64,000 bases of DNA from SAR324 cluster bacterium. GTDB taxonomy: Bacteria; SAR324; NAC60-12. The notes under the pieces are model-generated. The model searched no databases and was not told where the DNA came from. It was given only the letters and a program-made list of their open reading frames with translations. The translations under genes and the position numbers were made by a program. Below, one piece after another: positions 53,926 to 62,783 of the stretch. Position 1 is the stretch's first letter; the number at the start of each line of letters is the position of its first letter. The stretch is from assembly GCA_015232315.1 (NCBI GenBank), contig JADFZZ010000020.1, positions 25,416 to 89,415 of the forward strand. The letters are read 5' to 3'.

Positions 53926-54794
53926 TCCCCAAAGACCTGGCAAAAAAAATCCGTATCATTGAGATCTATACCCGCAAGGCCGTCAATGACATTCTGGCCG
54001 GAGAATACGAAAGCGTATTCAAGGGCCGTGGAATGGAATTTGACGAAGTCCGCGAATACGTTCCCGGCGATGAGATCCGCGACATTGACTGGAATGTAAC
54101 CGCGCGCATGGGGCATCCGTTTGTCAAACGCTATGTTGAAGAACGGGAACTCACCATCATGTTTCTGGCAGATCTTTCAGCTTCGGGCAGTTTCGGCAGC
54201 CATGAAAAAACTAAAAATGAAGTCGCCGCTGAAATTTGCGCGTTGCTGGCGTTTTCCGCCATCCGGAACAATGACAAGGTGGGACTGATTGTTTTTACCA
54301 ACGAGATTGAACTGTTCATTCCTCCCCGCAAGGGCGCTTCGCATGTGCTCAGACTGATTCGTGAACTGCTGGCGTTTGAACCCCGCTCACCGCTAACAGA
54401 CCTGAATGTGGTCATCGACTACCTTGGACGTGTCCTTCACAAACGCTGTGTGGTGTTTCTGATTTCTGATTTCCAGACAGAGGGTTATGAAAAAAAACTG
54501 CCCATCATGGGCAAACGCCATGATGTGGTGGGAATTGCCCTTCAGGATCCTGTGGAACAAGCATTGCCTCCGGTGGGACTCATTGAACTGGAAGACGCTG
54601 AAACAGGCGAAACCCTGCTGATGGATGCCGGGGATCCTGATTTTCGAAAATGGTATGAACAACATGCCCGCCAAACCCGGGAAAAATTAAAAGAACAGTT
54701 TCAGATGATGAATATTGATCTGGCGGAGATTCAGACCGGCGATGATTATGTCAAGGATCTGATTCGCTTTTTCAGGAGTAGAAAACGACGATGA
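53922..54794 (+). CDS. DUF58 domain protein (VWA-like, Bat operon)
   Basis: The 290-residue soluble protein has the DUF58 signature: FKGRGMEFDEVREYVPGDE, then IDWNVTARMG (about 46) and a VWA-like core with FLADLSASGSFG. DUF58 proteins pair with MoxR ATPases and are thought to be their VWA-type adaptor or target. It overlaps the MoxR stop and the next start by 4 bp each, so translation is coupled across three genes. Confidence 0.95.
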   Translation: MIPKDLAKKIRIIEIYTRKAVNDILAGEYESVFKGRGMEFDEVREYVPGDEIRDIDWNVTARMGHPFVKRYVEERELTIMFLADLSASGSFGSHEKTKNEVAAEICALLAFSAIRNNDKVGLIVFTNEIELFIPPRKGASHVLRLIRELLAFEPRSPLTDLNVVIDYLGRVLHKRCVVFLISDFQTEGYEKKLPIMGKRHDVVGIALQDPVEQALPPVGLIELEDAETGETLLMDAGDPDFRKWYEQHARQTREKLKEQFQMMNIDLAEIQTGDDYVKDLIRFFRSRKRR

Positions 54795-55798
54795 ACCGTA
54801 GCAACACCTGGCTCATCCTTTTGATGGCAATGATCCTGACCGGCTGCAAATCCCCCATTTCCGGCACACCCGAACAGGCTCCGGCCCCTGACGGTCTGCA
54901 AAAAGTTTATGAACGGGGTCCTCTGCAACTCACACTCACGCTGAATAAAACCAGTCTGACAATCGCTGAAACGCTGGAACTCAATCTTGTGGCGCGTCTG
55001 TCTGAAGACCATGATATCAAATGGCCCAAATTTGGCGAAAATCTGGAAAAATTCGGAATCCGCGATTACCGGTCTCCAGCCCCCAAACTGCTGGAAAATG
55101 GCCTCATGGAATATCGAAAAACCTATGTGCTGGAGCCATTTTTATCAGGGGAATACCTCATTCCCTCCATGACCCTCTATTTCTGGAATAAAAACGAACA
55201 ACCGCCACAAACCCATGAATTGTCCACCGAACCTGTCACCCTTCAGGTAGCGTCCCTCTTGCCGGAAAACATCCAGAAACAGGAACTTCGTGAAAATCTG
55301 CCTCCAGTGGAAATGCCGATTTCCCAGCAAACCTGGCTCATTGCCGGATTTGGCGCAACCTTGCTTGTGCTGGCTGGTGCCGGTGGCTGGTGGTTCTGGC
55401 GCAAGCGCAAACGTCGTGAAACCATCGTGCCGGAACGTCCGCCCCATGAAACAGCTTATGAAGCACTGGAACATCTGGTGCGGGAAAATCTGATCGAAAA
55501 AGGTGAGATCAAGGAATATTATCTGCGCCTGTCCAATATTTTGCGGCATTACATTGAAAATCGGTTCCTGATCAAGGCGCCCGAACAGACCACCGAGGAG
55601 TTTTTAACTGAATTACGCAACCATGAACGGCTTGCAGGATATCACAAGGATTTGCTGAAAAATTTTCTCAAACACTGTGATCTGGTCAAATTTGCCAAAC
55701 ATCAGCCTCAACAAGATGAAATCCAGCAGGCGTTCCATGCCTGCCGACAATTCATTGAGGATACACATAGAATGATAGACAAAAATGAAAACATTTGA
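54791..55798 (+). CDS. Bat-operon lipoprotein with BatD-like features
   Basis: In this 335-residue protein, residues 1-18 are a lipoprotein signal with lipobox LTGC (Cys18). About 35-155 is a beta-rich BatD-like (oxygen-tolerance) domain. One membrane helix at about 182-200 is followed by a basic RKRKRRE stop-transfer. The cytoplasmic helical tail is like DUF4381/BatD C-termini, with NILRHYIENRFLIKAPEQTTEEFL. A lipid anchor plus a second membrane helix is plausible for this group. It overlaps the DUF58 gene by 4 bp. Confidence 0.88.
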   Translation: MNRSNTWLILLMAMILTGCKSPISGTPEQAPAPDGLQKVYERGPLQLTLTLNKTSLTIAETLELNLVARLSEDHDIKWPKFGENLEKFGIRDYRSPAPKLLENGLMEYRKTYVLEPFLSGEYLIPSMTLYFWNKNEQPPQTHELSTEPVTLQVASLLPENIQKQELRENLPPVEMPISQQTWLIAGFGATLLVLAGAGGWWFWRKRKRRETIVPERPPHETAYEALEHLVRENLIEKGEIKEYYLRLSNILRHYIENRFLIKAPEQTTEEFLTELRNHERLAGYHKDLLKNFLKHCDLVKFAKHQPQQDEIQQAFHACRQFIEDTHRMIDKNENI

Positions 55799-55836
55799 TC
55801 CAACAGCATTAATCGCGGCAATTTCACAAAAACGAA

Positions 55837-56079
55837 ATGAATATCCATAAAAACGCATGTCCTCTTTGTGGTGGAACAAAAACCGATGGAAAAATCACAT
55901 TTACTGTAGATTTAAAGGAAACACTGGTCGTTGTAAGAGATGTTCCAGCAACTATTTGTTCCTTATGTGGAAATGAATGGCTGTCAGATGACATTGCGGC
56001 TAGTTTGGAACTCATTGTCAGTGATGCTAAAACCAAAAGTCACCTTGTAGAGATTACTAATTTTCCTAGAGTCGCATGA
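55837..56079 (+). CDS. YgiT/MqsA-type zinc-finger antitoxin-like protein
   Basis: The 80-residue protein has two CxxC zinc knuckles (CPLCGG and CSLCGNEW) flanking VDLKETLVVVRDVPATI. This is the typical YgiT-type zinc-finger domain, which is the N-terminal half of MqsA and the usual partner of DUF4258-type toxins. No C-terminal helix-turn-helix and no full toxin gene is present. A 21-codon frame at 55785-55850 (MKTFDPTALIAAISQKRNEY) overlaps both the preceding stop and this start and may be a decayed partner. It separates the BatD-like lipoprotein and BatA genes. Confidence 0.85.
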   Translation: MNIHKNACPLCGGTKTDGKITFTVDLKETLVVVRDVPATICSLCGNEWLSDDIAASLELIVSDAKTKSHLVEITNFPRVA

Positions 56080-56122
56080 GAGATAAACGGTCATTTGCGT
56101 CCGCATTTATAAACAGGTAAGA

Positions 56123-57187
56123 ATGACAGAATTTGGAAATCCCTGGGCTTTGCTTTTGCTGTTACTGATACCCATGGTAATCGTGTTGCATTTGCGGTTC
56201 ATGAAAACCGCCACACTCCGTTTTTCCAGCCTGCGTGGCCTGTCCAAAGGGAAACACTCGTGGAAGCAACGCTGGTTTCGATTGCCACTGGTGATCCGTG
56301 TTGTTGTGCTGGTTTTGCTGGTAATTGCCATGGCTCAACCACGGAATGGCCAGGAAAAGGTGCGGGATATCAGCCAGGGAATCGCGATCGAAATGGTGGT
56401 GGATCGTTCTGGAAGTATGCAGGCTGAGATGGATTATCAGGGACGCACCATGAATCGTCTGGAAACCGTCAAACAGGTGTTTGAGGAATTTGTGACCGGA
56501 CAGGCCGGGGTGCTGGAAGGACGTCCCAATGACCTGATCGGATTGGTATCGTTTGCACGTTACGCCGACACACTCGGACCGCTGACCCTGGCGCATGGAG
56601 CGATTGCCCAACTGCTCCAGAATATCAAACTGGTAACACAACGCAATGAAGACGGCACAGCCATTGGCGATGCCATTGCGTTGGCCGCCGCCCGCTTGAA
56701 AACAGCGGAAGAAACTATCGCCAGACAACAGGACGCGGGAGACACTTCCTACCACATCAAAAGCAAAATCATCATTCTATTGACGGATGGACAAAGCAAC
56801 GCTGGTAAATACGAACCCCTGGAAGCCGCGAAAATGGCAAAGGAATGGGGGATTAAAATTTACGCTATCGGCATTGGCGGCAATGAAGGCATGTTACGTC
56901 AACAGGGACTTCTGGGAAGTTTTCTGATGCAATCCGGGATTGGCGGAGTGGACAAACAAACCTTGCAAAGTCTGGCGGATACCACAGGGGGATTGTTCCG
57001 CATGGCTGAGGATGCCGAAGCGTTGATCAGCATTTACAGGGAAATTGATCAACTGGAACGTAGTGACATAGAATCCCTTCGTTATCTGGATTATCATGAA
57101 TGGTTTCAGCCCTTTGCTTTGATGGCTCTGCTGTTGTTGATTGTCGAGATGTCACTGACCCATACTGTTTTTCGAAAAATTCCCTGA
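56123..57187 (+). CDS. batA: BatA: VWA-domain membrane protein
   Basis: The 354-residue protein has an N-terminal membrane hairpin (about 8-25 and 58-75), a VWA domain with MIDAS DRSGSMQ (about 98), LLTDGQSNAG (about 216) and AIGIGGNEG, and a C-terminal membrane helix (about 327-345). BatA proteins belong to the Bacteroides aerotolerance set and act with MoxR in the envelope; the molecular role is not settled. It is followed 12 bp later by the paralogous batB. Confidence 0.94.
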   Translation: MTEFGNPWALLLLLLIPMVIVLHLRFMKTATLRFSSLRGLSKGKHSWKQRWFRLPLVIRVVVLVLLVIAMAQPRNGQEKVRDISQGIAIEMVVDRSGSMQAEMDYQGRTMNRLETVKQVFEEFVTGQAGVLEGRPNDLIGLVSFARYADTLGPLTLAHGAIAQLLQNIKLVTQRNEDGTAIGDAIALAAARLKTAEETIARQQDAGDTSYHIKSKIIILLTDGQSNAGKYEPLEAAKMAKEWGIKIYAIGIGGNEGMLRQQGLLGSFLMQSGIGGVDKQTLQSLADTTGGLFRMAEDAEALISIYREIDQLERSDIESLRYLDYHEWFQPFALMALLLLIVEMSLTHTVFRKIP

Positions 57188-57199
57188 GGATTCGGCGTT

Positions 57200-58258
57200 A
57201 TGGATTTCATACGATTTCAAACCATTGAATATCTCATGCTGTTGTGGGGCTTACCGCTGATCATCGCTCTGATCGTGTTTGCGGGCCGGCAACGACAACA
57301 GGCACTGGAAAAATTTGTGGATCCCAAATTGTTGCCTGTGCTCAGTCGCTCTGTAAGTCCCGGCGCACGACGCTGGAAAAACGTCCTGCTGGTATTCTGT
57401 CTGGCACTGGGCGTGATCGCCCTCGCACGACCAGCATGGAATCCTGTGCCCCAGACCATCAATCGACAGGGGCGCGATGTTGTCTTTTTGCTGGATGTTT
57501 CCAAAAGCATGCTGGCTGAAGATTTGGTACCCAACCGTTTGGAACGTTCCAAAATCGCGATTGGCGATGTGATTGAAAAACTCCAGGGCGACCGGGTGGC
57601 GTTAGTGGTATTTGCGGGAAACACCGTGGTCAAATGCCCGCTCACGCTGGATTACGGATTTTTTAAAATGGCATTGGAAGTGGTAGGTCCTGACAGTGTT
57701 TCACGAGGGGGCACCATGGTGGGCGATGCGTTGCGTACAGTTTTGACAGAAGTGTTCGATGATCAGGAAAAACAGTTCAAGGATGTGATTCTCATCACCG
57801 ATGGCGAAGACCATGACAGTTTTGCGGTTGAAGCCGCAGGGAAGCTTGGTGAACGAGGCGTTCGGCTGATTACCATTGGGATTGGCGATGAAAACCAGGG
57901 TCAGCGGATCCCTCTCACCAACGAGCAGGGACAAAAAACATTTTTGACCTACAAAGGGGCTGAAGTCTGGTCCAAACTGAATGGGGCAATGCTCAGGGAC
58001 ATGGTCAACGCCACACCCGGCGGGCGATACCTGAATGTGGCCACCGGGAACATTGATCTCGGTGAAGTCTATCTGAATCTGATTGTGACCGCTGATAAAA
58101 AAGCACTGGAATCGCAGACCATCAAACGCTATGAAGAAAAATTTCATATTTTTCTGGGATTGATGTTTCTGTTGCTATGCGCTGAATTGCTCTGGAGTGA
58201 ACGCAAACCTTCCCGCCAAAAAATCAGGTTTTTTGAAAAGTGGAGACACAAGGAATAA
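57200..58258 (+). CDS. batB: BatB: VWA-domain membrane protein
   Basis: The 352-residue paralogue of BatA has two N-terminal membrane helices (about 10-27 and 60-77). Its VWA domain carries MIDAS LDVSKSMLAEDL (about 94), the SRGGTMVGD Thr loop and LITDGEDHD (about 195). A C-terminal membrane helix ends it. The stop TAA (58256-58258) lies inside the first copy of a 92-bp direct repeat, the probable point where the toxin-antitoxin insertions entered the operon. Confidence 0.94.
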   Translation: MDFIRFQTIEYLMLLWGLPLIIALIVFAGRQRQQALEKFVDPKLLPVLSRSVSPGARRWKNVLLVFCLALGVIALARPAWNPVPQTINRQGRDVVFLLDVSKSMLAEDLVPNRLERSKIAIGDVIEKLQGDRVALVVFAGNTVVKCPLTLDYGFFKMALEVVGPDSVSRGGTMVGDALRTVLTEVFDDQEKQFKDVILITDGEDHDSFAVEAAGKLGERGVRLITIGIGDENQGQRIPLTNEQGQKTFLTYKGAEVWSKLNGAMLRDMVNATPGGRYLNVATGNIDLGEVYLNLIVTADKKALESQTIKRYEEKFHIFLGLMFLLLCAELLWSERKPSRQKIRFFEKWRHKE

Positions 58259-58346
58259 TCATGAAAAATAGTGGAATCATTTTGTACAGGAGTTAAAACC
58301 ATGAACTCAATAACAGAACAAATTCTTCATGATTTGAATGAATTGC
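58255..58346 (+). repeat. Direct repeat, left copy (remnant of antitoxin leader)
   Basis: ATAATCATGAAAAAT onward matches 59029-59119: TGGAATCATTTTGTACAGGA, then GTTAAAACCATGAACTC and so on. It differs at about four positions up to the point of divergence. It carries a full ribosome site and start codon for a truncated antitoxin. The pair flanks the Phd/RelE module and a family B repeat. Confidence 0.88.
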
Positions 58347-58372
58347 TAATCCAATACCAGATTCGATCTTGA
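58301..58372 (+). pseudogene. Truncated DUF2281-type antitoxin copy
   Basis: The frame MNSITEQILHDLNELL is the same as the first 16 residues of the antitoxin gene at 59075, with one substitution (Val to Leu). It then diverges and stops after 23 codons. The ribosome site (ACAGGAGTTAAAACC) is intact, so a short peptide might still be made, but it lacks most of the domain. Confidence 0.85.
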
Positions 58373-58389
58373 ACTTATAAAACCTGTAA

Positions 58390-58407
58390 TGTACTATATT
58401 CTGTACT
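58390..58407. promoter_or_regulatory. Candidate autorepression operator of the Phd/RelE-type module
   Basis: TGTACTATATTCTGTACTT contains two GTAC cores 8 bp apart, 26 bp before the antitoxin ATG. YefM/Phd-type regulators bind TGTACA-like palindromes at such positions. The match is by resemblance only. Confidence 0.4.
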
Positions 58408-58432
58408 TAATTCATTACTTCCAAAAGGCTTT

Positions 58433-58672
58433 ATGGAAACGCTCAATATTTCGGATACCCGAACCAAACTCTCACAAATCGTGAACAACAAAATCACGGT
58501 GGAAATTACCAATGCAAAAGAGAGTTCCGTGATTATACCCAAAAAAAATTATAAAGAGATGGAAAAAAGGCTGGTTGAATTGGAAGCTCAGGCGGTACTA
58601 AACAGAAACGAATCTTCAACCTCTCTGGATGAAATTGAAAGAGAAGTGGCTCGTAGGATACATGCTCATTAG
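58433..58672 (+). CDS. Phd/YefM-type antitoxin
   Basis: The 79-residue protein has the N-terminal DNA-binding fold of Phd/YefM antitoxins: METLNISDTRTKLSQIVN, then VEITNAKESSVIIPKKNYKEMEKRL. The acidic, variable C-terminus (STSLDEIEREVARRI) would wrap the toxin. Its stop lies 11 bp inside the toxin gene. It is not part of a normal Bat operon. Confidence 0.88.
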   Translation: METLNISDTRTKLSQIVNNKITVEITNAKESSVIIPKKNYKEMEKRLVELEAQAVLNRNESSTSLDEIEREVARRIHAH

Positions 58673-58913
58673 AAAACCTCCTGAAGTTAAAGACTCCCAA
58701 AAAGAAATTCTTTATCAATTGGCTGATGATAATCTTGAACTTTGTCTTCAAATCATCGGGACAATAAAACTAATTGATAAAAATCCTGGTCTGGGAGAGT
58801 TGGCCTTATCACCAAATCTGCGTTACTACACAGATGATGACCAGAAGTTCAGAATCACCTATGTTGTCTTTCCTGATTATATCCTTGTCACTGTTATCAA
58901 ATTGCTGACTTAG
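58662..58913 (+). CDS. RelE/ParE-superfamily toxin-like protein
   Basis: The start at 58662 (MLIRKPPEVKDS, GTAGGATAC upstream) gives 83 residues and overlaps the antitoxin by 11 bp. The RelE/ParE pattern is partly visible: an N-terminal helical pair (KEILYQLADDNLELCLQII), PGLGE, and a C-terminal beta sheet (FRITYVVFPDYILVTVIKL). RelE toxins cleave mRNA on the ribosome and ParE toxins poison gyrase; the class cannot be decided here. It is a good length for the family. Confidence 0.75.
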   Translation: MLIRKPPEVKDSQKEILYQLADDNLELCLQIIGTIKLIDKNPGLGELALSPNLRYYTDDDQKFRITYVVFPDYILVTVIKLLT

Positions 58914-58918
58914 AAATG

Positions 58919-59029
58919 ACAAAAGAATAAGTATTAAAGTTTGCTCGTGCCCTACGTCTCGCGGGGCACGTTATCCCTCAGGCGAAGCTCTGCTTTGCAC
59001 CCACCGGAGGTGGGTCATGGAACGGTTAA
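58919..59029 (+). repeat. Family B repeat, copy B4
   Basis: AAAAGAATAAGTATTAAAG, TTTGCTCGTGCCCTACGTCTC, GCGGGGCACGTTATCC, CAGGCGAAGCTCTGCTTTGC, ACCCACCGGAGGTGGGTCATGG. It joins directly onto the right copy of the 92-bp direct repeat, so it was probably carried or targeted with the inserted module. Confidence 0.8.
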
Positions 59030-59119
59030 TAATCATGAAAAAGAATGGAATCATTTTGTACAGGAGTTAAAACCATGAACTCGATAACAGAACAAATTCT
59101 TCATGATGTGAATGAATTG
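59029..59119 (+). repeat. Direct repeat, right copy (active antitoxin leader)
   Basis: This is the intact counterpart of 58255-58346. It contains the leader and first codons of the DUF2281-type antitoxin. It starts exactly where the family B element ends. Confidence 0.85.
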
Positions 59120-59353
59120 CCTGTAGATATGCAGTCTGAAACCCTTGATTTCATCAAGTTTCTAAAAATGAAATTGGAACGACAACAGGTCGTCGGCAAT
59201 AAGTCGGAAATTGAAAAAAACCAGCGAAAACAAGCGATAGGAAAAATTTTGGAACGCATGGCCCAAAGAAACGCATTGGCTGAAATCAAGGACCCTGTGG
59301 CATGGCAGAAGAAACTCAGGGAAGATCGCTCACTCCCGGGGCGGGAGGACTGA
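59075..59353 (+). CDS. DUF2281/VapB-like antitoxin
   Basis: The start at 59075 (MNSITEQILHDVNELP, CAGGAGTTAAAACC upstream) gives 92 residues. The N-terminal helix pair ending LDFIKFLKMKLE is the DUF2281-type antitoxin pattern. The C-terminus (IKDPVAWQKKLREDRSLPGRED) is the usual toxin-binding tail with a conserved DP.W..E/R.DR.L pattern. The stop TGA shares one base with the PIN toxin ATG (TGATG). Confidence 0.88.
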   Translation: MNSITEQILHDVNELPVDMQSETLDFIKFLKMKLERQQVVGNKSEIEKNQRKQAIGKILERMAQRNALAEIKDPVAWQKKLREDRSLPGRED

Positions 59354-59721
59354 TGTTACTTGACAGTAATATTATTATTTATGCAATACAGCCTGAGTTC
59401 TCGAGATTGCGTCAATGGATTGCCAACAATGAACTGGCAATTTCGGAAATAAGTTTGCTGGAAGTACTCGGTTATCACAAATTAACTCAACAGGATAAAC
59501 TGGATTTGACAGAGTTGTTTGATTGGAATCGTGTTTTGCCAGTGTCACGACGGGTGATTGATTTTGCCATAACATTACGTCAACAACGCAAAATGTCACT
59601 GGGTGATGCTCTGATTGCAGCAACCGCTATGATTCATGACCTGACATTGGTTACAAGAAATACCAAAGATTTTGAATGGATACAGAATTTGAAATTATTA
59701 AATCCGTTTGAACAGGAGTGA
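59353..59721 (+). CDS. PIN-domain (VapC-type) ribonuclease toxin
   Basis: The start at 59353 (MLLDSNIIIYA, GCGGGAGGACTG upstream) gives 122 residues. The acidic PIN residues are in place: Asp4 in LLDSN, Glu in ISLLEVLGY (about 37), Asp in LGDALIAATA (about 82) and RNTKDFEWI (about 104). Expected activity is Mg2+-dependent endoribonuclease, neutralised by the preceding antitoxin. It ends 3 bp before batC, whose ribosome site overlaps its last codons, so it is in the Bat transcript. Confidence 0.92.
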   Translation: MLLDSNIIIYAIQPEFSRLRQWIANNELAISEISLLEVLGYHKLTQQDKLDLTELFDWNRVLPVSRRVIDFAITLRQQRKMSLGDALIAATAMIHDLTLVTRNTKDFEWIQNLKLLNPFEQE

Positions 59722-59724
59722 AAC

Positions 59725-60891
59725 GTGATTAAAAAGAATATTCATATATCACTGGTTGCGCTGGGCTTATTTCTGCTGGGAAGCAACGTGCATGCGGAAT
59801 CGGCGCGGTCCCTGATTTCACAAGGGAACCAGGCTTATCATCTCGGGCAGTATGACCAGGCGATTGAAGCGTATGACAAAGCTCTGGAGGCCGAACCGGA
59901 TTCGCCCTATGCCCTGTATAACAAAGGCAACGCACTTTACAAAAAAGGCGAGTATGACAAGGCTGTGGACGTTTTTGAACAGGCGGCCCTGAAAAGTAAA
60001 AATTCTGAACTGGAAGCACACAGCCATTTCAATCTGGGCAATGCCGCCGTGAAGGAAAGCGAGAAGTTGGGACAAACCGACGGTTCCAAAAGTCTGGATC
60101 GACTCAAACAGGCCATAGACCATTATCAGCAGGCGCTTGCCATGAATCCTGAATTGAAAGACGCGGGATATAATCTGGAACTGAGCCGTCAACGGCTGAA
60201 ATTTCTGCTGGATGAAATTCAGAAACAAAAAGAAGCCGCTCAAAAACAGCAGGAACATCAAAAGGAAGTGGCCAATCAACTGGAACAACTGGCAGGTCAG
60301 CAGGAACAACTCCAGCAAGACACCGCACAATCGTTCCAGGATCACAAAACTCCAGAAAACATGGATGATCTGAAAAACCGTCAGCAACAACTTCAGGATC
60401 AAACCGGAGAAGTGATGAACGACATCACCCAACAGCCAGTGCCCGGACAGGAAAAAATTCAGGAACAATTGCAACAGGCTCAGGAACATCAGGCGAACGC
60501 CTCTCAGCAAATGGAACAAGGCGATGCCCAAGCCACCCAACAGGCCCAGGAACAGGCGGCTGATTCCTTGAAAAACGCCTTGGCGGCCTTGAAAGAGCAA
60601 CAACAACAGGATCAGAAAAATCAGCAGTCAGAGGACGGTGAACAACAAAACCAGCAACAAACCGCAGGTTCTCAGAATCAGCAGGGTGAGCAGGGACAAG
60701 AGGGTCAGCAACAGGCCGCACAGGCCGTCAATGAGGATGGACAACAACCCAATGCGGATCAACAGCAGAAACCGAAAGGCGTGATTGCGGGCATGTCGCC
60801 CGGGGATATTCTCAAGGAGGAACAACACAACCGGGAACAGCGGCAGATTCAACAGGCCTCACGATATTCAGAGGTGGATAAGGATTGGTAA
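59725..60891 (+). CDS. batC: BatC: exported TPR protein with Gln-rich coiled region
   Basis: The 388-residue protein starts at GTG (CAGGAGTGAAAC upstream). Residues 1-24 form a signal peptide ending VHAE. Four TPR units span about 27-165 (GNQAYHLGQYDQAIEAYDKAL and so on). About 165-350 is an extremely Gln-rich low-complexity coiled coil. The conserved end IAGMSPGDILKEEQHNREQRQ closes it. In the Bat operon BatC is a periplasmic TPR scaffold. Its stop TAA shares one base with the batD ATG. Confidence 0.92.
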   Translation: MIKKNIHISLVALGLFLLGSNVHAESARSLISQGNQAYHLGQYDQAIEAYDKALEAEPDSPYALYNKGNALYKKGEYDKAVDVFEQAALKSKNSELEAHSHFNLGNAAVKESEKLGQTDGSKSLDRLKQAIDHYQQALAMNPELKDAGYNLELSRQRLKFLLDEIQKQKEAAQKQQEHQKEVANQLEQLAGQQEQLQQDTAQSFQDHKTPENMDDLKNRQQQLQDQTGEVMNDITQQPVPGQEKIQEQLQQAQEHQANASQQMEQGDAQATQQAQEQAADSLKNALAALKEQQQQDQKNQQSEDGEQQNQQQTAGSQNQQGEQGQEGQQQAAQAVNEDGQQPNADQQQKPKGVIAGMSPGDILKEEQHNREQRQIQQASRYSEVDKDW

Positions 60892-62783
60892 TGGTAAAAA
60901 GAAATTTTGTTTTTTTATTCGTGGTTTTAAGTCAGGCATTGCTGTGGGGAACCATAAGCCTTGCTCAAAGTCCAATTTCGGCCAGAATCGCCTTGGAAAG
61001 CCAGGAAGTCTATCTGGGTGCGTCTTTTGTCATGCAGATTCAGGTCGAAGGCGCGGAATCGCCTGACAAACCGGATTTATCCATGATTCAGGATTTTGCG
61101 GTTCTGGAGAAAGGAGGACAGCAGAACAGTCGTTCCTCAGTGACCATCATCAATGGACGGATGGTGCGGGATGACCATCATGGTTATATTTTTTCCTATG
61201 AACTGGTTCCTAAAAAACTGGGCGTGCTGATTCTCCCAGCCCTCAAGGTCACAGCCAATGGACAAACGGTTTGGACAGACGCGGTAAGAATCAAGGTCAT
61301 CAAACCTGCCACGACCGATGAATTCAAGCTGTTCATGGAATTGTCGGATCATGTTGTGTATGTGGGACAACCGGTCACACTGACCATGAGTTGGTACATC
61401 TCAAAAAATGTCAATGAATTCAACTTTTTTGTGCCGGTTCTGGAACAACCTGAATTCAAGACCGCTGATCTTCCACTTCCGGCGGATCTGGCGAATAACA
61501 AGGCCTATCTTGAAATTCCGCTGGGATCCGACCGTGCTCTTGGCAAGAAAACCACCGAATCACTGAACGGCAAGGAATATCTGGTGGTGCGCTTCAAAAA
61601 AATTCTGTTTCCCAAACAGACTGGTGAAATCCACTTACCTCAAAGCACCGTGGCGTTCAATGCGGTGATGGGACTCCAAAATCAAACACGACGAAATCAA
61701 TTTGACCGTTTTTTTAATGATGATTTTTTTGGAAACAGCCTGTTCAATCAACAACGGGAAGTGGTTAAAAAATTTGTGGTAGCCTCCAATGAATCTGTAT
61801 TGAAGGTGAAACCACTACCTGTTGAGGGACGACCGGATGTATTTACCGATCTGGTCGGGCAATATTCCATGCAGGCGGAAGCCTCGGTGACGGAAGTCCA
61901 GACCGGTGATCCGATCACACTGACCTTGCGGGTTTCCGGTCCTGATTTTCTGGACAATGTGGAGTTGCCTCCGCTGAACCAGTTTCCACCACTCAGCCAG
62001 AATTTTAAAATCCCTGCGGAAATGTCACCTGGAAAAATTGAAGGCAAACACAAGGTTTTCACCCAGACCATTCGCCCCCTGAATGCCCGCGTGAAAGAAA
62101 TTCCGGCAATTCCCCTGCCCTATTTTGATTCCGCAAAAGGTTCCTGGGAAACCGCCTGGACCCAACCCATTCCCCTGAAAGTTGCTGAAGCCAGAACCAT
62201 CACCGCCAAAGACGCGGAAGGCGTGGCGCTGATGGTTCAACCTGAACAAAAAGTACTGGAAACACAAGACTCAGGAATTGCTTACAATTATGAAGATTTG
62301 TCTGTGCTGGAAAACCAGGCGTTTTATCCTTCTGTATGGCTCCGTTCACCGGTTTGGATGGGACTTCTGGCTGGAATGCCGTTGCTGTATGTTGCGTTGC
62401 TGGGATGGACTCGCTGGCGACTCAACAATGATTCGGGACAGGAAAAACGACAACTCCGTCAGGCTGGAAATGTGTTTTTCAAAACCCTCAAATCGCTGTC
62501 TCCCGAATCTGCTGAATTTTCTCGTGATTTGCTCAACGCACTGCGCCAATACCTGGGGTCCAAGTTAAAACTCAAGGCCCAGGCCCTGACCATTTCTGAT
62601 GTAACCCAACCCTTGCAGGATCGCGGAATTTCAGAGGACTTGCTGAACCAGACACGGCAGATGTTTGAACAATGCGAAGCCTTGCGCTATGGGGGTTCAC
62701 TTTCAGCCAGCAACGCGACCCAGTTGATGGATTCCGCAAAAAATCTGGTTCAGGAACTGGAAAAGAAAGGAAAATGGTCATGA
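60891..62783 (+). CDS. batD: BatD: oxygen-tolerance family membrane protein
   Basis: The start at 60891 (ATG, AAGGATTGGTA upstream) gives 630 residues; a TTG six bases earlier is less likely. Residues 1-25 are a signal peptide. Three or more beta-sandwich BatD domains follow (about 26-480), with ISARIALESQEVYLGASFVM, VVYVGQPVTLTMSWYI and VQTGDPITLTLRVSG. A single membrane helix at about 480-500 leads to a cytoplasmic helical tail (QYLGSKLKLKAQALTISDV). Its stop overlaps batE as ATGA. Confidence 0.93.
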   Translation: MVKRNFVFLFVVLSQALLWGTISLAQSPISARIALESQEVYLGASFVMQIQVEGAESPDKPDLSMIQDFAVLEKGGQQNSRSSVTIINGRMVRDDHHGYIFSYELVPKKLGVLILPALKVTANGQTVWTDAVRIKVIKPATTDEFKLFMELSDHVVYVGQPVTLTMSWYISKNVNEFNFFVPVLEQPEFKTADLPLPADLANNKAYLEIPLGSDRALGKKTTESLNGKEYLVVRFKKILFPKQTGEIHLPQSTVAFNAVMGLQNQTRRNQFDRFFNDDFFGNSLFNQQREVVKKFVVASNESVLKVKPLPVEGRPDVFTDLVGQYSMQAEASVTEVQTGDPITLTLRVSGPDFLDNVELPPLNQFPPLSQNFKIPAEMSPGKIEGKHKVFTQTIRPLNARVKEIPAIPLPYFDSAKGSWETAWTQPIPLKVAEARTITAKDAEGVALMVQPEQKVLETQDSGIAYNYEDLSVLENQAFYPSVWLRSPVWMGLLAGMPLLYVALLGWTRWRLNNDSGQEKRQLRQAGNVFFKTLKSLSPESAEFSRDLLNALRQYLGSKLKLKAQALTISDVTQPLQDRGISEDLLNQTRQMFEQCEALRYGGSLSASNATQLMDSAKNLVQELEKKGKWS

